From positions 310,001 through 374,000 of the forward strand of contig JAOWCC010000442.1 of the NCBI GenBank assembly GCA_030867875.1: a DNA stretch of 64,000 nucleotides, written 5' to 3'. Below are positions 1 through 7,770 of the stretch, piece after piece. The translations under genes were made by a program, and so were the position numbers. The notes beneath the pieces were generated by a model. It was not told the origin of the DNA and did no database searches. It worked only from the letters and a program-made list of their open reading frames with translations. The stretch's first letter is position 1. Every line of letters starts with the position of its first letter. This DNA is from Actinernus sp. WN-2022 (lineage: Eukaryota; Cnidaria; Anthozoa; Actiniaria; Actinernidae).

Positions 1-1
1 C

Positions 2-2785
2 ATCAAGAACATCGACAAGATAGGGAGTGTCTACGTATGCAACGATTGTAAGCAACGGTTCACAAAAGCCTCGAACCTTCACCGCCATGCAGATCGTTGC
101 AGGCGTGGCGAAACGAAGATTGTTTGCCCCGGAAAAGTAATCACAGTACCCCAGTCGGCATACGAAAAAGCCTTCTGGCCAGAGAGCACAGCCAGCAAAG
201 TCGCTCTATGCTGGTTAGAACGCGAAACCGAAAGGATTGGACAACACATTCATCATGCAGCTTGTGGGCATGGTGGAGAGCATTGGATCGAAGGAGCGCC
301 GGTCGACGGCTACGAACCTCTTTCGAAAACCATCTTCCAATTTCATGGATGCTATTTCCATGGCTGCCCGAAATGCTTCCCTAGGGAAAGGAGGCTCTAT
401 CTCAAGACCTGTGAAAGAACGGCAAAGCTACAAGGAGCTGGTTATACAGTAGTGGAAGCTTGGGGCTGCTCCACAAAGAAGAAGAACAAACCAGTTCCCA
501 CACCAACGCAAACTGTCTACCCACACTTCATAGTTTACGATTTCGAAGCCTATCTCGATACAACGAAAGGAAGACAACCAACAGACCACCTGACCATCGA
601 AAACGTCCACGTTCCAATATCAGTATCAATTGCCGACACGTACGATCGAAAGCCAACCCACATCTGTCGACGCAATCCAAAAGAACTCATCGAAGCCTTC
701 GTCGAAGAACTCCAGCAAAGAGCAGAGACAATCCAAGTAGCTATGGCAAGATGGTACCGGCTCGATGAACCCAAATTCTCCTTCGACACCCTACCAAAGA
801 AACAACAAGCTAAGATCGACGAATGGATCAGCCAAGTTCCAGTAGTGGGATTCAACTCTGGCAGGTACGATCTTAATCTGATCAGGGAGCACTTCGTAGG
901 AATCATTGCCGACACCTGTTCAAAGATCCTGGTAGCAAAGAAAGCCAATTCCACTATGTTCCTATTGACCCCAGATTTCCGTTTCCTGGATGTGATCAAC
1001 TACCTTGGACCTGGAACTTCTTATGAACGTTGGGTCGCTGCCTATGGCTGTGAGTTGCAAAAGAGTTTCTTCCCATATGAGTGGTTCGACTCTCCCGACA
1101 AGTTGGATCACGTTGGATTACCAGACTATCCAGAGTGGGGTTCGAAGTTGAAAAGAGAACACCTACTATCTAGGGAAGAGTTCGAAGACTGCAAGCGCAC
1201 CTTTCTCGACAAAGGAATGGAAACCTTTGCAGACTGGCTACGATACTACAACAACCTAGATGTAGTTCCATTCCTAGAGGCACTCGAAAAGATGCAAGAT
1301 TTCTATCACGAGAAAGGAGTAGACATGCTGAAAGACGCAGTGTCCATTCCAGGAGTCTCACTACAGTTCCTGCTTCGAGGTAGTGTAGAAAGGGGAGCTG
1401 AGATGTACGCTCCAAGTAAGGAAGCCTACCGCATGCTGAAAGACGCTGTCGTGGGAGGTCCAAGCATAGTGTTCACCAGACTCCATGAAGCGGGAAAAAC
1501 TAAGATTCGTAGTCATCAGGGAGGAACTAAGATTTGTCGTAAGATTCTTGGATACGATGCCAACGCCCTATATCTTTCTACCATGGAATTCGAAATGCCT
1601 TGTGGAAAAGAAAAGGTTGTGCACTATGACGATCCAGGTCCAGCCACCGAAGGATTCGTTGAATGTCTACTTGGTGGAACGTGGTTTGGATACGCAGAAG
1701 TAGACATCGAGATACCAAAGAAATTGTGGAAGGAATTTGAGGAGATGCCACCCTTCTTCTACAACAAGAAAATCCCCAAGGAAGCAATTCCTCCACAAAT
1801 GTTGGCCTACCTTGAGAAGACTGGTAGAAAGCTCAGCGAGGAAAAGAAGTTAGTTGGAAGTCTCTCTGGAAAGAAGTTGCTACTCTATGCTCCTCTTCTA
1901 CTTTGGTATGTAGATCATGGCGCAGTGATCACTGCTGTCTACCGCACGATAGATTACGAACCCAAAGAAATCTTCAGATGGTTCGTAGACCAAGTCACTG
2001 AGGCACGTCGTATGGGAGATGAAGACAAAGGTGAGGCTTTGCTGGCAGATGTGTTCAAGCTGCTAGGAAACAGCGCCTATGGAAAGTTGCTCGAAGACTT
2101 GGGACGCCAAACAAAGGTCACCTATACAAAAGATGAGAAGGTTGTGGACAAGGCATTGCGAAGTGTTTGGTTCGAAGACCTGGAAGAGATTGGTGATGCA
2201 TATGAACTCGAGAGCCGAAAGGACCAGATCCGAATCAAACGCCCTTTCCAAGTAGGTATCGCTGTGTACCAACTTGCAAAGCTGCGTATGCTCGAGTTCT
2301 ACTACGACTTCCTCGATAAGTACATCGACCGAGATGATTTCGAATACATCCAGATGGACACGGACAGTGCGTACATTGCCATCTCGGGAAATAGCCTCGA
2401 TGAGGTTGTAAGACCGGAACTTCGAGAGGATTTCGAAGCCGAAAGGAAGGAATGGCTAGCTTGGGACAAGTGGAGCAGTCGTACCCCAGGACTCTTCAAA
2501 CTCGAATTCGAAGGACAGCGCGCCATTGCCCTATGCTCGAAAGCCTACTACGTCGATACGGGTGGCAGCAAGAAGTATTCCGCTAAAGGTATGTCTAGGC
2601 GTCACAACGACATTTCGTGGGATCGATTCAAAGAAACCCTCCAGGGTAGTATCGACGTAGCGAATAACCGAGGCTTCCGCCTATTGCCAGAAGGTGTGGT
2701 AACCTACGACCAATGGAAGCTTGGGCTATCGGCTTACTATGACAAAAGACGTGTTCTTCCCGATGGAATCCACACGAGCCAATAG
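2..2785 (+). CDS. Protein-primed family B DNA polymerase of a Polinton/Maverick element, 5' end cut by window
   Basis: This replicates the element; pPolB enzymes use a terminal protein as primer. The frame is open from base 2 (927 codons), so the ATG at 452 is internal and the true start lies upstream of the window. Near the N-terminus is a zinc finger-like motif (CNDCKQRF..LHRH, about nt 38-100) and the FHGCYFHGCPKC motif (about nt 341-376) that I associate with Polinton polymerases. Exonuclease motifs follow: YDFEAYLD (about nt 530-555), GFNSGRYDLNLI (about 848-883) and YNNLDVV (about 1247-1267). Polymerase motifs are DANALYLS (motif A, about 1555-1580), KLLGNSAYGK (B, about 2057-2086) and YIQMDTDSAYIA (C, about 2345-2380). 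The C-terminal YDKRRVLPDGIHT is typical of the family. It converges on the integrase remnant with a 17-bp gap. No frameshift is seen, so the visible part could still be functional. Confidence 0.95.
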   Translation: MKNIDKIGSVYVCNDCKQRFTKASNLHRHADRCRRGETKIVCPGKVITVPQSAYEKAFWPESTASKVALCWLERETERIGQHIHHAACGHGGEHWIEGAPVDGYEPLSKTIFQFHGCYFHGCPKCFPRERRLYLKTCERTAKLQGAGYTVVEAWGCSTKKKNKPVPTPTQTVYPHFIVYDFEAYLDTTKGRQPTDHLTIENVHVPISVSIADTYDRKPTHICRRNPKELIEAFVEELQQRAETIQVAMARWYRLDEPKFSFDTLPKKQQAKIDEWISQVPVVGFNSGRYDLNLIREHFVGIIADTCSKILVAKKANSTMFLLTPDFRFLDVINYLGPGTSYERWVAAYGCELQKSFFPYEWFDSPDKLDHVGLPDYPEWGSKLKREHLLSREEFEDCKRTFLDKGMETFADWLRYYNNLDVVPFLEALEKMQDFYHEKGVDMLKDAVSIPGVSLQFLLRGSVERGAEMYAPSKEAYRMLKDAVVGGPSIVFTRLHEAGKTKIRSHQGGTKICRKILGYDANALYLSTMEFEMPCGKEKVVHYDDPGPATEGFVECLLGGTWFGYAEVDIEIPKKLWKEFEEMPPFFYNKKIPKEAIPPQMLAYLEKTGRKLSEEKKLVGSLSGKKLLLYAPLLLWYVDHGAVITAVYRTIDYEPKEIFRWFVDQVTEARRMGDEDKGEALLADVFKLLGNSAYGKLLEDLGRQTKVTYTKDEKVVDKALRSVWFEDLEEIGDAYELESRKDQIRIKRPFQVGIAVYQLAKLRMLEFYYDFLDKYIDRDDFEYIQMDTDSAYIAISGNSLDEVVRPELREDFEAERKEWLAWDKWSSRTPGLFKLEFEGQRAIALCSKAYYVDTGGSKKYSAKGMSRRHNDISWDRFKETLQGSIDVANNRGFRLLPEGVVTYDQWKLGLSAYYDKRRVLPDGIHTSQ

Positions 2786-2802
2786 AGTACGCTGTCTAGC
2801 GT

Positions 2803-3827
2803 CTAGGTACAAACAGAATTCCTTTTTGGTGGTAGTTCTGTATCCCTAGGAACGACTTGTAGCTCTTCACGAACGAATCCACGTTTGGGTGCGTCCTTCT
2901 CCTTCGCAAGGTAGTAAAGCACAGGCTGTTCCGAAGATACTACACTTCGCGAAATGGTGTATATCTGCAAACTCCACACAGGATCAGTAGCTCTACGTTT
3001 TTCACCTCCTTCCAATTCTCCTGGTGCATAAAGATATCGAACTAGAACGTCGAATGGTAGACGCTCTCTCTCAATCCAACGGTGCGCGAATACGTAGGAG
3101 TCTTCAGATCTACTTGTTGCGCCACTACAGAATTCGAAGGCTCTTTACCAGTCAACCGAGTCACCTCACTGTTCATGGCTTTGATAACCATTGGTAAACG
3201 AACTACCCATCTCTACTACGCTCATCTGATCCTTCCGAGTAAGTACCATCTCTTGTGCATACTGATACCCAAACAATCTCTCAGCTAGAGTCCTATTTGC
3301 TCTTTCAACGAAACTTTGCGCTCTATGATTACCAGCCTCACCTCGTTGAACTTTCGTACCATGTAGTTCTAGAGTTTCAGACATACGTCCCATGAATTCT
3401 CTACCAGGATCTACTTGCAACGTCCTTTGGCCATTCTAGTGGACTACGTTTATAGATTCGTTCGAATGCCGCAGAAACTTCACCACTATCTTTAGATGCC
3501 AAAGGTCGGCTTCTTTGTATCGAGAAGCTACATCGATTACCACTAATGCATACCTTATATAGTTTCCTTCCACGTCCAGGACGATCGTGTGGTAGAAATA
3601 TCAAATCAGCTTGGTGGGACTTCATTTGGTTTCGATACAGTCCAATGCGGTCGTGGAATGTGTTTTGGTGGTGGTAGATATATTTGCCACATAGATTGCT
3701 TTTCCAACCAACTCCTAGCCACGTCTTCTGATGCTTTCGCTGCTACCGATAGCTTACCAATTGCAGAGTGACCTTTCCAATAGCCCATAGGACCATAGAA
3801 GATATTCGCAAGTTTAGAATCCATCAT
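2803..3827 (-). pseudogene. Broken Polinton rve-family integrase
   Basis: Retrovirus-like DDE integrase that would insert the element into host DNA. Recognisable pieces lie in different minus frames. About 3827-3606 carries the N-terminal region (GYWKG, WLEKQSMWQIYLPPPKHIPR). 3625-3401 carries core text (HQADLIFLPHDRPGR). 3420-3166 includes VDPGREFMG and the ERANRTLAERLFG segment. 3015-2803 is the basic C-terminal region (GFVREELQVVPRDTELPP). At least four frame changes separate them: near 3606-3625, near 3401-3420, near 3190-3230 and near 3040-3070. The first ATG of the N-terminal piece is at 3827; the frame is open slightly further upstream but only from a non-ATG codon. The neighbouring polymerase and capsid genes are intact, so the decay is specific to this gene, unless clustered assembly errors are to blame. 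Confidence 0.88.
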
Positions 3828-3856
3828 ACATCTATACGTCCCAACCTTCAACAGAT

Positions 3857-3925
3857 AAAAAAAAAAAAGGAAGAATAAGAAAGTCGTTGCGTGACCCTCT
3901 TCATTCTTCCTTTCTTTTTTTTTTT
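3857..3925. repeat. Hairpin bounded by A- and T-runs, copy 1
   Basis: An A-run (3857-3868) leads into an imperfect palindrome around the loop GTCGTTGCGTGAC, followed by a T-rich run to 3925. A second, inverted copy lies at 12889-12957. Position: between the 5' end of the integrase remnant and the minisatellite, beyond the last gene of the minus-strand cluster. A stem followed by a T-run resembles a transcription end signal, but that role is inference. Confidence 0.75.
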
Positions 3926-4257
3926 AGTAGTAACCTAGTAGTAACCTAGTAGTAACCTAGTAGTAGCTTAGTAGTAGCTTAGTAGTAGCTAGTAGTAGCT
4001 TAGGGGTAGCTTAGTAGTAGCTAGTAGTAGCTTAGGGGTAGCTTAGGGGTAGCTTAGTAGTAGCTTTAGGGTAGCTTAGTAGTAGCTTAGGGTAGCTTAG
4101 GGGTAGCTTAGGGGTAGCTTAGTAGTAGCTTAGGGTAGCTTAGGGTAGCTTAGGGTAGCTTAGTAGTAGCTTAGGGTAGCTTAGTAGTAACTTAGGGGTA
4201 GCTTAGGGGTAGCTTAGGGGGTAGCTTAGTAGTAGCTTAGGGGTAGCTTAGGGGTAG
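3926..4257. repeat. Minisatellite of 11-12 bp units
   Basis: About 330 bp of tandem units of two main kinds, TAGTAGTAGCTT and AGGGGTAGCTT, with a few TAGTAGTAACC units at the left edge. The variants are interspersed irregularly, as expected for replication slippage. It separates the small-protein cluster from hairpin copy 1. No ORF is supported inside. A related string (CTTAGTTACCCCTAGTAGTA, 14391-14410) occurs at the other side of the element next to the terminal palindrome. Confidence 0.95.
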
Positions 4258-4263
4258 TAGTAT

Positions 4264-4383
4264 CTATATCCATTTACTAATAGCGTATCCAACGCCTAGC
4301 ATTCCACCACCAACGTAGAGCAACTCACCAGTCCTTCTGATTGTTTGAGGTTTGTAGTAGTCAGATAAGCGGGGTTTTTTCAT
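4264..4383 (-). CDS. Very small predicted membrane protein (39 aa)
   Basis: A 39-codon frame starting MKKPRLSDYYKP and ending in a Gly-rich hydrophobic stretch (LLYVGGGMLGVGYAI) and SKWI. The layout is a short basic head followed by one likely membrane segment. It is the last member of a run of small membrane-protein genes on the same strand (4264-5293) and stops just before the minisatellite. Function is unknown. Polinton virions often carry several tiny hydrophobic proteins, so position and composition support it, but the length is near the limit of confidence. Confidence 0.55.
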   Translation of the reverse strand: MKKPRLSDYYKPQTIRRTGELLYVGGGMLGVGYAISKWI

Positions 4384-4427
4384 CTCTTTGAGGCCGTTTT
4401 AGCTCTTACGTAACTTATCGGATCGCA

Positions 4428-4691
4428 CTAAGGCTTCGTTGGTATCTCTTTGATCGTTGTGTGCTTTGCGTTCAAGGGCTTCTGCTCTTGTGCATAGTCA
4501 TATAAGCTTTGACGTTTGATTCTATACGCTTTCATTTCACGTTCTAGTTTTTCGGTGGCCCTATCGTGTCTCTCTCGTTCTGCATCTACATCACCATCTT
4601 TTCCAAGCATTCTAGCTAGTATGCCACCACCAGTAAATGCCGTTGCATTCAAGATAGCCCCGAAAATGGCCATTCCAATTGCTGCCGCCAT
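4428..4691 (-). CDS. Small membrane-anchored protein with charged tail (87 aa)
   Basis: Begins MAAAIGMAIFGAILNATAF, a likely N-terminal membrane segment with GGG following. Residues 30-70 are strongly charged and heptad-like (DAERERHDRATEKLEREMKA), suggesting a helical or coiled-coil tail. Its start overlaps the stop of the upstream gene as TAATG, typical of a tightly packed viral operon-like cluster. It resembles, from memory, small hypothetical proteins of cnidarian Polintons. Its role is unknown, perhaps a virion membrane or minor capsid component. Confidence 0.75.
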   Translation of the reverse strand: MAAAIGMAIFGAILNATAFTGGGILARMLGKDGDVDAERERHDRATEKLEREMKAYRIKRQSLYDYAQEQKPLNAKHTTIKEIPTKP

Positions 4692-4912
4692 TACGGTTTG
4701 GGCTTTTCTTTCTCAAGTTGTTTCTCAAGATATTCCTTTGCGTATAAGCTACCAAGTATCACGGCAGTCCACTTTGCGTAATTCGCTAGGGAAGAAGAAG
4801 GATCGCTAAGCATAGATTCCTTGGTAGTCTTTTTTACGATCCACCCAATACCAGCAGCGAGTCCAACGATTTTGACTGCATCGGTTGCCGTCTTCGTCAA
4901 TTCCTTCTCCAT
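4691..4912 (-). CDS. Small two-segment membrane protein (73 aa)
   Basis: Starts MEKELTKTATDAVKIVGLAAGIGWIVKK in pieces: a short amphipathic head, a hydrophobic stretch (VGLAAGIGWIV), then a second (WTAVILGSLYA) before a Lys/Glu/Pro-rich tail. Two short membrane helices are predicted by eye. The stop overlaps the start of the next gene (TAATG). The upstream gap of 37 bp contains an AT-rich string (TAGTAGTATATATCT in sense orientation) just before the ATG, similar to promoter-like motifs elsewhere in the element. I do not recognise the family. Confidence 0.7.
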   Translation of the reverse strand: MEKELTKTATDAVKIVGLAAGIGWIVKKTTKESMLSDPSSSLANYAKWTAVILGSLYAKEYLEKQLEKEKPKP

Positions 4913-4949
4913 CTAGATATATACTACTATGATCTCGAGTCTTTAAGTG

Positions 4950-5195
4950 TTACTCCATGTCTAGTGCCGTTGGCTTTGCTGGAGCTGCAGGTTGTATCGT
5001 GCTAACGGTGGCAGCTCGCTTATTGCCATCTACATACTTCTTGTACGCAAAGTACGTGCCAAACAATGTAGCGCCAGTACCAATGACTGCGAGAATAGTC
5101 AGGTTTTCGAACCGACCTTTCTCTACATCAGTTTCTTTGGATGGTTCATCTCCATCTTTTGAGCTTCTTTTGCACGGGCAGTGACCTTCTCCCAA
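4950..5195 (-). CDS. Small single-pass membrane protein, possibly the 3' part of a shifted gene
   Basis: 81 codons: a polar head (KRSSKDGDEPSKETDVEKGRF), one membrane segment (LTILAVIGTGATLFGTYFAY), then KKYVDGNKR and a Pro/Ala-rich tail ending ALDME. The ATG at 5195 lies inside the upstream frame 5123-5293, with about 73 nt of overlap. A basic PKRVAAGK head followed by a membrane helix is, as I remember it, the layout of one protein in related elements, so this piece and the upstream frame may be one gene split by a frameshift or by programmed slippage. Overlapping separate genes remain possible. Confidence 0.6.
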   Translation of the reverse strand: MGEGHCPCKRSSKDGDEPSKETDVEKGRFENLTILAVIGTGATLFGTYFAYKKYVDGNKRAATVSTIQPAAPAKPTALDME

Positions 5196-5293
5196 GCTAA
5201 TTTTCCTGCTGCAACACGCTTTGGATTTTTTCCTTTCTTAGTTGGTACGGTCGTCGGAGGATTCGCAGTTATCTGATCCGTCTGTCCTTCCAT
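5123..5293 (-). CDS. Basic small protein (56 aa), overlapping the next frame
   Basis: From ATG 5293 it reads a polar start (MEGQTDQITANPPTT) and then a basic stretch (KKGKNPKRVAAGKLAWEKV) that could bind nucleic acid. I chose 5293 rather than an in-frame start 36 nt upstream because the AT-rich motif CATATACCTACTATATCG lies 7-25 nt before it. The last 73 nt overlap the 4950-5195 frame. Function is unknown, and it may be the N-terminal half of that membrane protein. Confidence 0.6.
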   Translation of the reverse strand: MEGQTDQITANPPTTVPTKKGKNPKRVAAGKLAWEKVTARAKEAQKMEMNHPKKLM

Positions 5294-5342
5294 CTTGATT
5301 CGATATAGTAGGTATATGTGGAGGTTCAACAGGTGTGTGACA

Positions 5343-5888
5343 CTAAAGATTCTTTAATGATGAATATGCCTCAAGTACTACGGTTCTTTCTGGGGTATCC
5401 ACTTCATATTCGTCGACTTCGTCATCCTCCTTTTTCCTTGGAATGACTACGTGACCAGATATGTGGAATAGGACGCTAGCTAGAGCTACAAGGCGACCTG
5501 CTTTGAGCGATAGTAGACCAGTAGCAGCACTGATTTCGTTGCGGACTAGAGGGTCTTCTTGTAGGTCCTTGATCAGGGCTTCTTGAGAATCTATTGGTAC
5601 TAGGTAGGCAACTAGGCGGGTAGCTAGACGCGTCACACCGTCGACTAAGCCTTTCGTTACTTGCTGAGCTAGGACGGCCTGATACCTCCTATACAACTTG
5701 TCTACCTCTTTCTCGGGAAGCCTAGAGATGTCCCCTAGGGAAAAGTTCTTACCTAAGTATTCTTTCGTTACGCCTGTTGCGGCTAAGATCGAAAGTGATT
5801 CGCGATTGTCTGACGTAACGTCTAGATCGGTTGGTGGTGGGCCTGTTACGTCCTCACCGAATATCTCGAGTATTTCCTTATCAGTCAT
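5343..5888 (-). CDS. Conserved Polinton hypothetical protein (181 aa)
   Basis: Acidic start with EILEIFGEDVTGPPPTDLD, then a helical body (KEYLGKNFSLGDISRLPEKE, VDKLYRRYQAVLAQQ) and a moderately hydrophobic region (LLSLKAGRLVALASVLFHI) before an acidic tail. I recall similar proteins in cnidarian Polintons but no assigned function. It overlaps the upstream ATPase stop by 3 nt (5886-5888 ATG, with the ATPase stop at 5881-5883 inside its first codons), so the two are probably co-expressed. Position between the ATPase and the small membrane proteins suggests a packaging or virion role; that is inference. Confidence 0.8.
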   Translation of the reverse strand: MTDKEILEIFGEDVTGPPPTDLDVTSDNRESLSILAATGVTKEYLGKNFSLGDISRLPEKEVDKLYRRYQAVLAQQVTKGLVDGVTRLATRLVAYLVPIDSQEALIKDLQEDPLVRNEISAATGLLSLKAGRLVALASVLFHISGHVVIPRKKEDDEVDEYEVDTPERTVVLEAYSSLKNL

Positions 5889-6501
5889 AATATGTTATAG
5901 ATGCTGGGAGCTCTAACACTACCTCGAAAGGATGGCGTAGACAGAAGCACATGCGAGCGAACTTATGGGATCCGAGTATCGTTCGTAACTCTTTGCATTC
6001 TTGCGAGCCTCCATAATCCTCAAATATCCTTTTGCCATCTACAGCCGATGCTGTATGGAACGCTACTACTATAGCTACGTTCTCACGGAAGGGTTTACAT
6101 ATGCTCGTTAGTTGTTGGGACAGCACCCAAACGGAAATCCCTATATGTCGTGCAGAAAAGGCTAAGTCCACTAGCTTGTCAGTTCGTTTCTTGACGTCCT
6201 TCGATGCGGCGCAATCGTCAAGAATCAATAGAGTATTGGTACCTGACCAAAATGTTGCGCAAATACTCAAAGTAGCATCGATGGCATCCTGCGGTGGTGA
6301 TATGACGAAGAAACGAGGATCTCGATTTGCAAATCCACGATAAGTTTTGTTGTGGGCATACGTAGGACAAATCAGTACTATGTAATCGAACTTACCACGA
6401 AATGATCCACGAAGTTGTTCTATGAGAAATGCAGTCTTCCCACAATTCGTTGGACCGACTATGAGTGCGTTGAACGGTACGTGCTCTACGAGAGAATCCA
6501 T
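5881..6501 (-). CDS. A32/FtsK-HerA-type genome packaging ATPase
   Basis: ATPase expected to pump DNA into the capsid. The 206-aa protein has a Walker A motif GPTNCGKT (residues 16-23), a Walker B motif LLILDD (91-96) and a downstream HIGISVWVLSQQ stretch (about 117-128) that fits the conserved sensor region of this family. The short length is normal for Polinton ATPases. Its ATG overlaps the stop of the capsid gene (TGATG), so translation or transcription is coupled to the virion genes. No break is visible. Confidence 0.93.
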   Translation of the reverse strand: MDSLVEHVPFNALIVGPTNCGKTAFLIEQLRGSFRGKFDYIVLICPTYAHNKTYRGFANRDPRFFVISPPQDAIDATLSICATFWSGTNTLLILDDCAASKDVKKRTDKLVDLAFSARHIGISVWVLSQQLTSICKPFRENVAIVVAFHTASAVDGKRIFEDYGGSQECKELRTILGSHKFARMCFCLRHPFEVVLELPASITYYD

Positions 6502-7736
6502 CAGTATAATATACTCTGCAGAGATCTGTTCAATATCGTGACCTGAGCATCCGCAAGGACATAGATGTGCATTTTCACATTTCCACTTCCCTTAGCAGTT
6601 CTATGTATGCGAATGTCGATGTCCTTTCCACTGCCGGTTTGTGCCAAGCCATCACCATGAACGGTGGAATCTTTTGCTGTGCGACAATCGATTAGAATAG
6701 AGAATCTATTTTCAAAGAACTTTTTTGGAGTCATAGAAGTATTGGGTGTACCAAACCAGCTTCTTGCAGCCTCCCAGAAATCTAGGAGAAGCATGCCGCT
6801 TGGAAAGAGTCTGTTGGGAATCCCATTGACATCTACTTCTACCTTCAAGATATCTGGATTCGAGAATGCTTCACTATCTCGCGTGCCAATGGTAGGTGGA
6901 TCTATGAATAGTAGAAGCAGTCCAGCAAAGGATCGTCGTGGAACATTGATGTTTTGAGATATCAAAGTATCGGACGTTTTAGCGATATCTACTGTTTTGA
7001 AGTGAACAGCGTAGTTGTATAGGAATGCAGTACCTATTTCATATTTGTGAAGTGCACTACTAGCCAGCGTTTCGTTCCTGATTGCTTCGTATTCTAGTTG
7101 GATGTTGGTAAGTTGGTACGTACCTATCTTCGTAGTATCCGATCCAATTACGACCTCGTTGGCAGACGCTAGAGTTAACTCGAACGTAATGGTACTTTCT
7201 AAGGCATGTGGATATAGAACTCCATGTTGTGTCAGAATGTCAACATCTAATGGAATCCTATACTTTGAACCACATGCAGTTAGGAGCGCGTTGTCTGCAG
7301 CAGATGAAGTACTTGCGTCACCAGCTTTCGATCGTAGCTTATTCAAGTTCTCTGATTGAATGCCTTGTTGTATTCTAGACTCTCTCTCCTGCGTAGATAG
7401 GTATACATCGGAGTATGTTTGTAGGAGGTCTGGCCTGACAAGGTCTTCTACTGTTTCAGCTCCCATCCTACAGATTCTACGCATGACCAAGCAGCGTCCA
7501 ACGTTCGAAACGACTCTGTTATTCGCATGTCCACCAGATAGTACGATGTCACCCAATAGCGCTAAGCTACCAGGTACTAGTACTACATCTTCTGCTAGCT
7601 TTGGGACTTCTACATATAGAGTCTCACCTGGATTGGCAGATGATCGAGTGAAAGTTTTCCTATACAAGTCTCGCGGAGCCTTGAGTGCATGAGGCTCTCT
7701 TCGTACTTGTGTGGGATCCAACGTTAACGAGATCAT
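6501..7736 (-). CDS. Probable major capsid protein (double jelly-roll type)
   Basis: 411 aa from ATG 7736. An in-frame ATG 36 nt upstream would run through the AT-rich promoter palindrome, so 7736 is preferred. The protein is beta-rich and lacks membrane segments. Recognisable stretches are LYVEVPKLAEDVVLVPGSLAL near the start (in two overlapping pieces), GKYRIPLDVDIL-like text (SKYRIPLDVDIL), TYQLTNIQLEYE in the middle and SGNVKMHIYVLADAQ at the end. These match my memory of capsid-like proteins of invertebrate Polintons. It sits directly before the packaging ATPase, the common viral gene order. The 550-aa gene at 8868-10520 is the main rival for the role, but it ends in a hydrophobic anchor, which is unusual for this fold. 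Confidence 0.65.
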   Translation of the reverse strand: MISLTLDPTQVRREPHALKAPRDLYRKTFTRSSANPGETLYVEVPKLAEDVVLVPGSLALLGDIVLSGGHANNRVVSNVGRCLVMRRICRMGAETVEDLVRPDLLQTYSDVYLSTQERESRIQQGIQSENLNKLRSKAGDASTSSAADNALLTACGSKYRIPLDVDILTQHGVLYPHALESTITFELTLASANEVVIGSDTTKIGTYQLTNIQLEYEAIRNETLASSALHKYEIGTAFLYNYAVHFKTVDIAKTSDTLISQNINVPRRSFAGLLLLFIDPPTIGTRDSEAFSNPDILKVEVDVNGIPNRLFPSGMLLLDFWEAARSWFGTPNTSMTPKKFFENRFSILIDCRTAKDSTVHGDGLAQTGSGKDIDIRIHRTAKGSGNVKMHIYVLADAQVTILNRSLQSILY

Positions 7737-7770
7737 GTTGAATATAACTATATATATAATTATGTTTAAC
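7737..7770. promoter_or_regulatory. Palindromic divergent promoter
   Basis: The 34 bp between two divergent start codons is an imperfect palindrome running from GTTGAATATAACTATAT to ATAATTATGTTTAAC. It provides the TATA-like string to both the capsid gene (minus) and the 366-aa gene (plus). The whole intergenic space is this motif, so the promoters must be very compact. Confidence 0.7.

Noticed and set aside
97..384. 95-codon frame inside the polymerase start
   Set aside because: Out of frame with the open polymerase frame that spans it; shadow.
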